Below, in pieces: positions 1-5,810 of a stretch of DNA of 5,810 nt. Where the stretch lies: NCBI GenBank assembly GCA_012799165.1, contig JAAZLU010000198.1:1-5810 (forward strand), read 5' to 3'. The notes under the pieces were generated by a model. The model ran no database searches and was not told the origin of the DNA. It saw nothing but the letters and a program-made list of their open reading frames with translations. Each line of letters opens with the position of its first letter. Within the stretch, counting starts at the first letter, position 1. The position numbers were made by a program, and so were the translations under genes. Origin of the DNA: Clostridiales bacterium. GTDB taxonomy: Bacteria > Bacillota > Clostridia > Peptostreptococcales > Anaerovoracaceae.

Positions 1-417
1 CGCAGCATATTCCAGCCTCTCGGTTATATTTATCTCTATGATGTCCGGCATCCTTCTACGAATATCCGCAAGCTTTATGTAGGGGTCCTCGAGGAGTTTA
101 TCCCTTGCTGGCCTCGTCTTAGTCTCAAAAAAGAGATTTACACCCGTCTTAAGGCCGGACATGTCGATTATCTGGGCGGGGGTGTAGAACATATTTCCAC
201 TGACTTTAAAGTTCTTTACGGTAAAATATGAGGAATCCATCCCCTTATAAATCAGAAAACAAGCAAGACAAAAAAGCAGGAAGCGCAGGAAGTAAAACTT
301 GCGCCTGCGTTTCTTCTTCCTGGGCTTCTTGCCCTTCGGCCGGGGCTTTTCAATATCCGAAAGCTCCGCATCCGAGAACTCCTCATTTTTTTTCTTGTAA
401 TTGCTATTATCGCTCAT
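1..417 (-). CDS. ftsQ: Cell division protein FtsQ/DivIB, N-terminal part (3' end of gene outside window)
   Basis: FtsQ/DivIB is a bitopic membrane protein of the divisome that works with FtsL and FtsB/DivIC to bring in and control septal peptidoglycan synthesis. The window holds the first 139 codons, with no stop before its edge. Visible in order: a short polar cytoplasmic tail (residues 1-24), a very basic tract (about 25-40, mostly Lys/Arg with Pro), one hydrophobic membrane segment (about 41-58, FYFLRFLLFCLACFLIY), then the start of an extracytoplasmic POTRA-type FtsQ domain (about 64-139) with 'FTVKNFKVSGN' and the closing strand 'IIEINITERLEYAA'. This is the standard DivIB/FtsQ plan; the beta and gamma domains would lie outside the window. 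The ATG at 417 is the only plausible start, because an in-frame TAA lies four codons upstream and no alternative start codon follows within the tail. It sits 2 bases after the murG stop, so translation is probably coupled. Family assignment is firm from topology, POTRA pattern and position. Confidence 0.9.
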   Translation of the reverse strand, partial: MSDNSNYKKKNEEFSDAELSDIEKPRPKGKKPRKKKRRRKFYFLRFLLFCLACFLIYKGMDSSYFTVKNFKVSGNMFYTPAQIIDMSGLKTGVNLFFETKTRPARDKLLEDPYIKLADIRRRMPDIIEINITERLEYAA

Positions 418-421
418 TCCT
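418..421 (-). promoter_or_regulatory. Weak Shine-Dalgarno-like AGGA abutting the ftsQ start
   Basis: The only purine-rich stretch before the ftsQ ATG is AGGA, directly touching the start codon and overlapping the murG TAG stop at 422-420. Zero spacing is poor for independent initiation. I infer that ribosomes finishing murG re-initiate here. Confidence 0.35.
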
Positions 422-1520
422 AAATTTTAATATGTTCATAGATTATGTCAACAGCATTGAAGACAGCTATATTCTTCGCGCTCTGCGCCATTAAGTTTAA
501 ACGTTCTCTGTTTAATATGAGCTGCATAATCGCGGATGTGAATATCCTCAAATCTCCGCGGATAGCGTCCTCCTCGATCATGACGGCAGCGGATGCATCC
601 GCGACAGCTTTCGCATTGTGGTGCTGGTGATTATTCGTCACATTCGGAGAAGGTACGAGCACGGAGGGCTTTCCACAGGCGATAATCTCCGAAACGGCAC
701 TGCCTCCCGCCCTGCTTATAACAAGGTCGGCCGCACACATCAGCGTCGGCATATTTTCAGCATAGTCGATAAGCTGCACAAAGTCCTTTGCATCGGCCAC
801 CACGGACAACTTCTCCCTCACCTCGTCGTAATAGCGCTTTCCGCTAACGAAATATAGTTTTACTCCGCGCGGAGCGTCCGCGAGTGCCTTAACCAGGTCG
901 ATTATAGCATCGTTTAGGAGTGCCGCGCCCAAGCTCCCGCCTGTCGCAAGCAACATAAAATCGCTCGGCTCAAGCCCCAGCTTAGCTCTGGCGTCCTGCA
1001 CATCCTCTATTAAAAACTCCTTGCGTATAGGATTCCCGCTCAAAACGAGTTTATCCTTGCTGTCGAAATAATTGCGCGATTCCTCAAAGGAAATAAATAT
1101 CTTTTCCACATAGTTCTGGAGCATCTTGTTAGCCACCCCGGGGATTGCATTCTGCTCGTGTATAAAGCAGCGCACACCCATCTTGGAAGCCTTGCGAAGG
1201 AAGATGCCCGTAACATAGCCACCCGTCCCTATAACCAGATCCGGCTTGAACTCCCGTATAATCTCCTCGCTCTGCTTTCCGCCGCTGTAGATATCAAAAA
1301 CCGTCTTAAAATTCTTCAGCAGATTCTTTCGGTCGAATCCGCTGGCGTCTATCCCCTTGATATCGTAGCCCGCACCGACTATCAATTTCTGTTCCATACC
1401 TTGTTTAGTTCCCACAAAGAGAATCTCGGCTTCGGGTTTCATTCTGCGAATCTTATCCGCGATTGCAATTGCCGGATATATATGTCCGCCCGTACCTGCG
1501 CAGCTCATTATAACTTTCAT
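420..1520 (-). CDS. murG: UDP-N-acetylglucosamine--undecaprenyl-pyrophosphoryl-MurNAc-pentapeptide GlcNAc transferase MurG
   Basis: MurG is a peripheral GT-B glycosyltransferase (family GT28) on the inner face of the membrane. It transfers GlcNAc from UDP-GlcNAc to lipid I to make lipid II. The 366-residue length is normal. The N-terminal acceptor domain has the glycine-rich loop CAGTGGHIYPA (residues 7-17), the second loop GTGGYVTG (98-105) and the HEQN motif (121-124). SGNPIR (161-166) marks the approach to the C-terminal donor domain. That domain carries GGSLGA (194-199) and the UDP-GlcNAc-binding segment SRAGGSAVSEI (269-279), with Glu278 at the position expected to contact the ribose. 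It is followed by PSPNVTNNHQHHNA (290-303), whose Gln and Asn are typical of the family. The SPNVTNNHQ form resembles Clostridia/Bacilli MurG more than the proteobacterial form. The ATG at 1520 has an excellent ribosome-binding site. The gene begins 12 bases after ftsW and ends 2 bases before ftsQ. No key residue appears to be missing. Confidence 0.97.
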   Translation of the reverse strand: MKVIMSCAGTGGHIYPAIAIADKIRRMKPEAEILFVGTKQGMEQKLIVGAGYDIKGIDASGFDRKNLLKNFKTVFDIYSGGKQSEEIIREFKPDLVIGTGGYVTGIFLRKASKMGVRCFIHEQNAIPGVANKMLQNYVEKIFISFEESRNYFDSKDKLVLSGNPIRKEFLIEDVQDARAKLGLEPSDFMLLATGGSLGAALLNDAIIDLVKALADAPRGVKLYFVSGKRYYDEVREKLSVVADAKDFVQLIDYAENMPTLMCAADLVISRAGGSAVSEIIACGKPSVLVPSPNVTNNHQHHNAKAVADASAAVMIEEDAIRGDLRIFTSAIMQLILNRERLNLMAQSAKNIAVFNAVDIIYEHIKI

Positions 1521-1526
1521 AGAGCG

Positions 1527-1534
1527 ACCTCCTT
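1527..1534 (-). promoter_or_regulatory. Strong ribosome-binding site of murG
   Basis: AAGGAGGT lies 6 bases before the murG ATG and is a near-perfect match to the 16S rRNA anti-Shine-Dalgarno sequence. It overlaps the ftsW stop codon (TAAGGAGGT), which fixes the murG start. It is the best-placed Shine-Dalgarno site in the window, so murG is probably initiated efficiently on its own. Confidence 0.9.
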
Positions 1535-2669
1535 ATTCGTCCTGCGCGGATTGCCGCGAAATATTAAAACAGATTCCCACAAGGGAAAGCATTATAACCG
1601 TCGCGTTTCCGCCCAGGGATATAAACGGTAGGATCACGCCCGTGGGAAAAAACGACGCCGAGATGACCGCAATGTTGAGCACGACCTGCAGCGCAAGAAG
1701 CAGCCCCACTCCGGCGGCCAATAGCATACCGTAGTAATCCGGCGCCTTTATAGCCACCCTGAAGCAGCGCCAAATCAGCAGCATATACACTGCCATCAGC
1801 ACAAGCACGCCTATCAGCCCTAACTCCTCGCCTATTATTGCGAGAATAAAATCGTTCGGAGCGTCCGGCAGATACAGAGCCTTCTGTATGCTCCTTCCAA
1901 GGCCCACCCCCGTAACTCCTCCACTTCCAAGAGCCAGAAGGGACTGAACCACCTGGTAACCGTCGCCGAGCATATCGCTGAAGGGATCGAATATTATCTT
2001 AACCCTCTTGAGTACATAGCCTCCCTTGGTCGCTACGATTCCCACAAAGCCAGCCACTCCCGCCGCAATGAATAGCAGAACCCAGCGCAGTTTCAATCCC
2101 GCCACAAACATCATGCCTACGATAAGCATGACGACTATACCCATGGTAGAGAAGTTGGGTTGCTTCGCTATAAGCACGCCGACCACGGCGAGTATCGCGA
2201 GCATGGGAGCGATGCCGTCTTTTAACCTGTTTATCTTCTCAGGATCATCCCCGTAGAATTTTGCTATAAAAATTATCAGACTGAACTTTATAATCTCCCC
2301 GGGCATCACTGTAAAATACTTGAAATCCAACCATCTGCGGGCATTCCTTATGGGCACTCCCAGGGGCGAAAATACGAGAATAAGCAATATTACTCCCACT
2401 ACCAGTGCCGGAATTGCCAACTTCTTAAGTTGATGGTAATCGAAAAAAGCTAAGAAAGCGAAGGCTATCCATCCGAGCATCATCCACATGGCATCCTGCT
2501 TGAGGAAGCTGTACTCGTTTCCGTGTTTGCTCAAAGATAGATAATAGCTCGCCGAAAACACCATGGCCGTCCCGAAAAGCGAGAGCGCCAGAGTAAGACC
2601 CAGGAGAAGAAAATCTCCTTCCGGCTTTTTCTTGATTATTTTTTGTCCACTTACTTGCTTCGCCTTCAC
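1533..2669 (-). CDS. ftsW: SEDS-family lipid II polymerase FtsW (SpoVE-like position)
   Basis: FtsW is a polytopic membrane glycosyltransferase that polymerises lipid II at the septum with a class B PBP. The 378 residues form about ten hydrophobic segments, starting after a basic cytoplasmic tail (1-17). SEDS landmarks: NARRWL (109-114), MPGEIIK (122-128), KQPNFST (159-165), the large loop DGYQVVQSLLALGSGG (236-251) leading to GVGLGRS, and LPDAPNDF (267-274). Asp273 is in the place of the essential extracytoplasmic Asp (Asp297 in E. coli FtsW). GEELG (280-284) and FPTGVILPFISLGG (341-354) follow. Several motifs differ from consensus: QPN instead of QPD, MPGE instead of QPSE, and ISLGGN instead of ISYGGS. 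The start is a GTG 6 bases after the murD TGA with only a weak upstream purine signal; no ATG or other convincing start occurs early in the frame, so coupling to murD is likely. The place between murD and murG favours FtsW/SpoVE over RodA. Whether it serves vegetative division or sporulation cannot be told. Confidence 0.94.
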   Translation of the reverse strand: MKAKQVSGQKIIKKKPEGDFLLLGLTLALSLFGTAMVFSASYYLSLSKHGNEYSFLKQDAMWMMLGWIAFAFLAFFDYHQLKKLAIPALVVGVILLILVFSPLGVPIRNARRWLDFKYFTVMPGEIIKFSLIIFIAKFYGDDPEKINRLKDGIAPMLAILAVVGVLIAKQPNFSTMGIVVMLIVGMMFVAGLKLRWVLLFIAAGVAGFVGIVATKGGYVLKRVKIIFDPFSDMLGDGYQVVQSLLALGSGGVTGVGLGRSIQKALYLPDAPNDFILAIIGEELGLIGVLVLMAVYMLLIWRCFRVAIKAPDYYGMLLAAGVGLLLALQVVLNIAVISASFFPTGVILPFISLGGNATVIMLSLVGICFNISRQSAQDE

Positions 2670-2675
2670 TTTAGC

Positions 2676-4019
2676 TCACAGCGCCTTAACCAGGCTCTTG
2701 AATTCCTTCCCGCGCTCCTCGTAATTAGCGTACATATCCAGACTTGCGCAGGCAGGAGAAAGCAGAACGCTGTCCCCCGCTTCCGCCAGCTTTGCAGCTG
2801 TTTTTACAGCACCGCTCATGCTGTCCGCGAAAGTTATTTTATCCGCATCGAAGCCGCAGGCTATCGCCGAAGCGGCAAATCGCTTCGCGGTCGTCCCCAA
2901 AAGCAGCAGATGCTTAACTCTCCCCGCAAACAATTCTATCAATTCCCTGAAGTCGGAATTTTTCTCGTAGCCTCCCGCAATCAAAATTATCGGTGGGCTC
3001 ACGGCCTCTATCGCCTTTATTGCGGAGTCCGGATTCGTCGCCTTAGAATCGTTTATATAGCGCACGCCGGCGAGTTCCCGCACGAATTCTATCCTGTGCT
3101 CCACACCCTCAAAGCTTCGCAGCACCGAGGCTATAATATCTGCATCTATTCCCGCGGAAAAGCTGATTGCAGTCGCAGCGAGAGCATTCTCCAAGTTGTG
3201 AGCCCCCGGTATGCGTATATCCCGCGTCTCTATAATCTCTATCTCCCCGCATCCCTCATCTACACACAGTACTCCGCCGCGGGCGAAAGCGCAGGGTGTC
3301 TGTGGCTTGAACTTCCTGGAAAAGGCAAACTTTTTCGTCCTGCATGTCTGCGCGAGCTTCTCTGCTTCCACATCGTCGGCATTGTAAACGAATATATCTT
3401 CTCCCGTTTGATTTACGAATATCCTCGCCTTCATTCGGATGTACTCCTCGAAACTTCCGTGCCGGTCGAGATGATCGGGCGTCAAATTGAGTATGGCCGA
3501 AATGAATGGCCTAAAACTATCGGCGGTCTCCAGCTGAAAACTCGAAACCTCGGTAATCATGTAAGAGTCCTCGTCAGCCTCCGCGGCCCTCGACGATGCC
3601 GCAAGGCCAATATTTCCGACAACTTCTGCCTTGAGACCCGCAGCCTTGAACATCTCGCCGCTCAGCTCCGTAGTCGTCGTCTTTCCGTTCGTTCCAGTAA
3701 TCGCCACGAACTTTCCTCTGCAATTTTCGAAGGCTGCTTCGAGCTCTCCCGTAACCCGAATGCCCAGCGAGCGCGCACGCTTTGCAAGTTCTCCTTCGGC
3801 GGAGATGCCGGGACTCAATAAAAGCTCGTCGAAGTCTTCAAGTTCGGGAGCCTCACCGAAACATAAACTCACTCCGAGAGATTCAAGCTCCGCGAGGCTA
3901 AGCTCGTCGAAAGAACTGCGGGGCTTGCAATCCCAGCAGCATAGCTCGTTCGCGCCGGCGAGCATCTTTGCGGATGCCAATCCGGATCTTCCCAATCCAG
4001 CGATTAAAATCTTTTTCAT
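2676..4019 (-). CDS. murD: UDP-N-acetylmuramoyl-L-alanine--D-glutamate ligase MurD
   Basis: MurD is the cytoplasmic ATP-dependent Mur ligase that adds D-glutamate to UDP-MurNAc-L-Ala. The 447-residue length is normal for the family. Domain 1 (about 1-95) is a Rossmann-like UDP-binding fold opening with IAGLGRSG (6-13) and including LLLSPGIS (66-73). The central ATPase domain has the P-loop ITGTNGKTTTT (107-117, Lys113), EVSSFQLE (157-164) and NLTPDHLDRHG (178-188). Lys197 (in IRMKARI) is the counterpart of the carbamylated lysine (Lys198 in E. coli). The C-terminal domain (about 300-447) shows HNLEN (274-278) at its approach, EHR (307-309), NDSKATNPDS (323-332), IAGGYEK (347-353) and LSPACASLDMY (420-430). 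All expected catalytic motifs are present. The ATG at 4019 lies 3 bases after the mraY stop, with GAGG 7 bases upstream. The product feeds MurE, then MurF, encoded earlier in the same unit. Confidence 0.97.
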   Translation of the reverse strand: MKKILIAGLGRSGLASAKMLAGANELCCWDCKPRSSFDELSLAELESLGVSLCFGEAPELEDFDELLLSPGISAEGELAKRARSLGIRVTGELEAAFENCRGKFVAITGTNGKTTTTELSGEMFKAAGLKAEVVGNIGLAASSRAAEADEDSYMITEVSSFQLETADSFRPFISAILNLTPDHLDRHGSFEEYIRMKARIFVNQTGEDIFVYNADDVEAEKLAQTCRTKKFAFSRKFKPQTPCAFARGGVLCVDEGCGEIEIIETRDIRIPGAHNLENALAATAISFSAGIDADIIASVLRSFEGVEHRIEFVRELAGVRYINDSKATNPDSAIKAIEAVSPPIILIAGGYEKNSDFRELIELFAGRVKHLLLLGTTAKRFAASAIACGFDADKITFADSMSGAVKTAAKLAEAGDSVLLSPACASLDMYANYEERGKEFKSLVKAL

Positions 4020-4022
4020 AGA

Positions 4023-4964
4023 TTAGCCTCGAAACATCAATATGGTAAGCCCGCCCAGCAACCCGGTAACGAGTGAAAAAACTCCGACGACCTTGATCTC
4101 GCTCCATCCGCCCATCTCGAAATGGTGGTGGAGCGGAGACATGCGGAAAAATCGCTTCCCGTTGCATGTTTGAAAAACGATCACCTGTATTATAACCGAA
4201 AGCGCCTCAATCACATAAATTCCTCCCGCAATGGGCAGCGCGGCTTCCGTATTTGAGCATATCGCTCCTGCAGCCAAAGCCCCGCCAAGCGCCATGGAAC
4301 CGGTGTCACCCATAAACAGTTTCGCAGGATGCCTATTGAAAACCAAAAATCCCAAACAGCATCCGCTGATTATCAAAAAAAACAGAGAGATATCCCCTTC
4401 CGTGATTACAGCGAAGCAACAAGCCACTATCGCGGTGACGCTGCTCGCCAGCCCGTCCAGCCCGTCGGTCAGATTCACGGCATTTACCATGGCGAGGATC
4501 ATAAAGATTGCAAAGGGAATATACCATCCACCCATATTCAAAAGTCCGCCACCAAACGGAAGCATTATCGAAGCACCCCGGCTGTAGCCGAAATAAGCTA
4601 AGCCGGACGAAAAAACCAGCTGAAGGGCAATCTTCTGAAGAGCCGAAAGACCCAGATTTCTTTTTTGAACCACCTTGAGCCAATCGTCGGCAAAACCCAC
4701 GAAGCCGAAGGCAAGAGTCGAAAGCATCATGATAATCATATCCTTGCTGCGCGAAAAAATCAGGCCAAGAAGCACAGCTGTGGCTATCATGGAAAGCCCG
4801 CCCATGGTAGGAGTTCCTGCCTTGGAGAGGTGCGATTCGGGGCCGTCCTCCCGTATGCTCTGCCCGGCGCGAAGTCTCCTGAGCATGGGTATCTCCAGCT
4901 TTGTCAGAAGACAAGAGACGCTGAAGGCTATAAGCCCCGCAATGATTGCCTTAATCAAGTCCAC
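4023..4964 (-). CDS. mraY: Phospho-N-acetylmuramoyl-pentapeptide-transferase MraY
   Basis: MraY is the integral membrane enzyme that transfers phospho-MurNAc-pentapeptide from UDP to undecaprenyl phosphate, giving lipid I. It has 313 residues from the GTG, slightly short of the usual 320-360, with about ten membrane segments. Conserved blocks: GQSIREDGPESH (34-45), KAGTPTMGG (48-56), the Mg-binding Asp pair in FADDWLK (Asp93, Asp94), NLGLSALQK (103-111), NAVNLTDGLDG (161-171), FMGDTGS (217-223, Asp220) and the PLHHHFE loop (277-283). All catalytic residues expected of the family are visible. The start is uncertain. The GTG at 4964 gives the longest form and overlaps the end of murF by 14 bases, but AGGAGG directly abuts it. 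An in-frame TTG at 4958 has that same AGGAGG at an ideal 6-base spacing and would give an N-terminus MIKAIIAG, with an 8-base overlap. Function is certain; only the first two codons are in doubt. Confidence 0.97.
   Translation of the reverse strand: MDLIKAIIAGLIAFSVSCLLTKLEIPMLRRLRAGQSIREDGPESHLSKAGTPTMGGLSMIATAVLLGLIFSRSKDMIIMMLSTLAFGFVGFADDWLKVVQKRNLGLSALQKIALQLVFSSGLAYFGYSRGASIMLPFGGGLLNMGGWYIPFAIFMILAMVNAVNLTDGLDGLASSVTAIVACCFAVITEGDISLFFLIISGCCLGFLVFNRHPAKLFMGDTGSMALGGALAAGAICSNTEAALPIAGGIYVIEALSVIIQVIVFQTCNGKRFFRMSPLHHHFEMGGWSEIKVVGVFSLVTGLLGGLTILMFRG
4027..4030 (-). promoter_or_regulatory. Ribosome-binding site of murD inside the end of mraY
   Basis: GAGG lies 7 bases before the murD ATG, within the last codons of mraY. 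Its spacing is good although the match is short. It supports the 4019 start, and its location inside mraY suggests translational coupling. Confidence 0.55.
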
Positions 4965-5810
4965 CCTCCTCCCTGTCTCGCAGCTCAGCCTTCAGCCTCT
5001 GTGCCAGATCCGCGACGCCGGTTATATTGCTGCCCTTTATAAGTACAGCATCTCCCGGGCCTATATCCCGCATTATCCTGTCCTCAACCATTTCGAGCTT
5101 CTCACTGTAAATTATCTGAATGTCGTTCTTGTAAGACGCCGGCTGCACATATGTCTTCGCCCGAGGTCCTATCGCATAGAGTTTATCCACAGTCGAACTT
5201 GCAATCCTTATTCCGACCGCCTCGTGACCCCCCTGTTCGCCGCTTCCCAGCTCCAGCATGTCTGCCAATATCGCTATCTTCCGCTCCGCCCTCAACTTAT
5301 CGAAGGCATCCAGCGCCGCCTTCATGGATTCGGGGCTGGCGTTGTAGCTGTCATCTATCAACAGCACGCCCGCAATCTCGTGCAGCTCCAGCCTGCGGGG
5401 GTTGTGCCCCGGCTCGGAGAGAGCCTTGGCGGCAGCCTCAAGATCCACTCCGTAGACCAGTCCTACCGCCGCTGCGAGCGCCGCATTTATGGCGTTATGA
5501 GTCCCGAGGACGGGCATGTTTATCACCTGGCGCGAAATTCCATGTTCCAGAGCAAAGCTTATGCCGCCGCTCTCGCAGGCCCGCAGGCTCCTCACCCGCA
5601 GGTCGCAGTGCTCGGAGCTTCCAACGGAGAACATCCTGAACTCCCCGCCTGTGCGCCTCGCAATCTCAGCTTCGCTGAGGTAATCGCTGTCCGAATTATA
5701 TATCAAAACATTTTCATTTGAAAAATTCTTTACAATCTGAAGCTTACCCTCCGCAATCGCATCGCGACTGCCCAGCTTTTCCAAATGGGATGTCCCGATA
5801 TATGTGATTA
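4951..5810 (-). CDS. murF: UDP-N-acetylmuramoyl-tripeptide--D-alanyl-D-alanine ligase MurF, C-terminal part (5' end of gene outside window)
   Basis: MurF is the cytoplasmic Mur ligase that adds D-Ala-D-Ala to UDP-MurNAc-tripeptide, completing the pentapeptide used by MraY. The window holds the last 285 codons, open to the edge (first full codon at 5808). Full MurF is about 450 residues, so the N-terminal domain and the P-loop should lie outside. The visible part opens with ITYIGTSHLEKLGSRDAI, a close match to the MurF central-domain motif. Its Lys22 (EGKLQI) sits at the carbamylated-lysine position. Next come the GTHNAINA block (fragment residues 102-109), RRLELHEI (138-145), the family signature DDSYNASP (152-159), ADMLELG (182-188), HEAVG (195-199) and VLIKGS (255-260). 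The reading frame is intact upstream of the TTG at 5784, so that codon is not the real start. The TAA stop at 4953-4951 falls inside the start of mraY, so the two genes overlap. The final KGSNITG differs from the more common KGSRxM form, with no clear consequence. Confidence 0.96.
   Translation of the reverse strand, partial: ITYIGTSHLEKLGSRDAIAEGKLQIVKNFSNENVLIYNSDSDYLSEAEIARRTGGEFRMFSVGSSEHCDLRVRSLRACESGGISFALEHGISRQVINMPVLGTHNAINAALAAAVGLVYGVDLEAAAKALSEPGHNPRRLELHEIAGVLLIDDSYNASPESMKAALDAFDKLRAERKIAILADMLELGSGEQGGHEAVGIRIASSTVDKLYAIGPRAKTYVQPASYKNDIQIIYSEKLEMVEDRIMRDIGPGDAVLIKGSNITGVADLAQRLKAELRDREEGGLD
4965..4970 (-). promoter_or_regulatory. Ribosome-binding site of mraY, inside the end of murF
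   Basis: The coding strand reads GGGAGGAGG immediately before GTGGACTTG. AGGAGG at 4970-4965 is 0 bases from the GTG at 4964 and 6 bases from the in-frame TTG at 4958. The overlapping upstream GGGAGG (4973-4968) would be 3 bases from the GTG. Spacing therefore favours TTG, or use of both codons. The whole site lies in murF coding sequence. Confidence 0.7.

Noticed and set aside
252..371. A 39-codon frame inside ftsQ, shifted relative to it, with GAGGAG 7 bases before its ATG and an Arg-rich start and hydrophobic end
   Set aside because: The spacing is attractive, but the Arg-rich composition follows from reading the Lys/Arg codons and membrane-segment codons of ftsQ out of frame. There is no independent support; conservation of the frame in relatives would be needed.
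228..494. Plus-strand 88-codon frame across the ftsQ-murG junction
   Set aside because: It is antisense to the basic tail of FtsQ and the C-terminus of MurG, with no domain and low-complexity content.
1533..2669. Assignment of the SEDS protein as RodA
   Set aside because: Its place between murD and murG in a dcw cluster points to FtsW/SpoVE; rodA usually sits with mre or pbp2 genes. Sequence alone cannot fully separate the paralogues.
2643..3821. Open reading frame of 392 codons on the plus strand, antisense to murD
   Set aside because: It lies almost entirely opposite a complete, motif-rich MurD. The translation shows no recognisable domain and is rich in Arg, Ser, Leu and Cys. Codon bias of the real gene explains the openness.
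4675..5721. Open reading frame of 348 codons on the plus strand, antisense to murF and the start of mraY
   Set aside because: It crosses two real genes on the other strand and has no recognisable motif or convincing ribosome-binding site. It is a shadow of the conserved Mur coding sequence.
1..5810. Search for tRNA, rRNA, CRISPR, insertion sequences, attachment sites, riboswitches or terminators
   Set aside because: Coding sequence covers nearly every base, the junctions are 12 bases or less, and I saw no hairpin followed by a T run, no spaced direct repeats and no inverted terminal repeats.

Overview
The window is a segment of a bacterial dcw (division and cell wall) cluster. All genes read on the minus strand, so transcription runs from the high-coordinate end to the low-coordinate end. 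The gene order is murF (5' part outside the window), mraY, murD, ftsW, murG, ftsQ/divIB (3' part outside the window). Six genes fill essentially the whole window, and no stretch longer than 12 bases lacks a gene.

The layout suggests one polycistronic unit with tight translational coupling. murF and mraY overlap by 8-14 bases, depending on the mraY start. The remaining gaps are 3 (mraY-murD), 6 (murD-ftsW), 12 (ftsW-murG) and 2 bases (murG-ftsQ). I see no internal promoter, terminator, RNA gene, mobile element, repeat array or CRISPR.

The genes form a nearly continuous pathway. MurD adds D-Glu to UDP-MurNAc-L-Ala. MurF adds D-Ala-D-Ala to complete the UDP-MurNAc-pentapeptide. MraY moves the phospho-MurNAc-pentapeptide to undecaprenyl phosphate (lipid I). 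MurG adds GlcNAc (lipid II). FtsW, a SEDS glycosyltransferase, polymerises lipid II at the septum, and FtsQ/DivIB is a bitopic divisome scaffold. No murC or murB lies between murG and ftsQ; they would have to be elsewhere.

The organism is most likely a Clostridia-type member of the Bacillota. The inference rests on the style of the MurG acceptor/nucleotide region (SPNVTNNHQ), the MurD NDSKATNPDS motif, the MraY N-terminal half, the strong AGGAGG-type Shine-Dalgarno sites, and the mraY-murD-ftsW/spoVE-murG-divIB order without murC. Base composition looks close to half GC, and codon use is similar across all genes, so nothing suggests horizontal transfer. I could not narrow this to a genus.

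This is a core housekeeping region. I found no evidence of a novel system. The points most worth a second look are several departures from SEDS consensus motifs in FtsW and the uncertain start of mraY.
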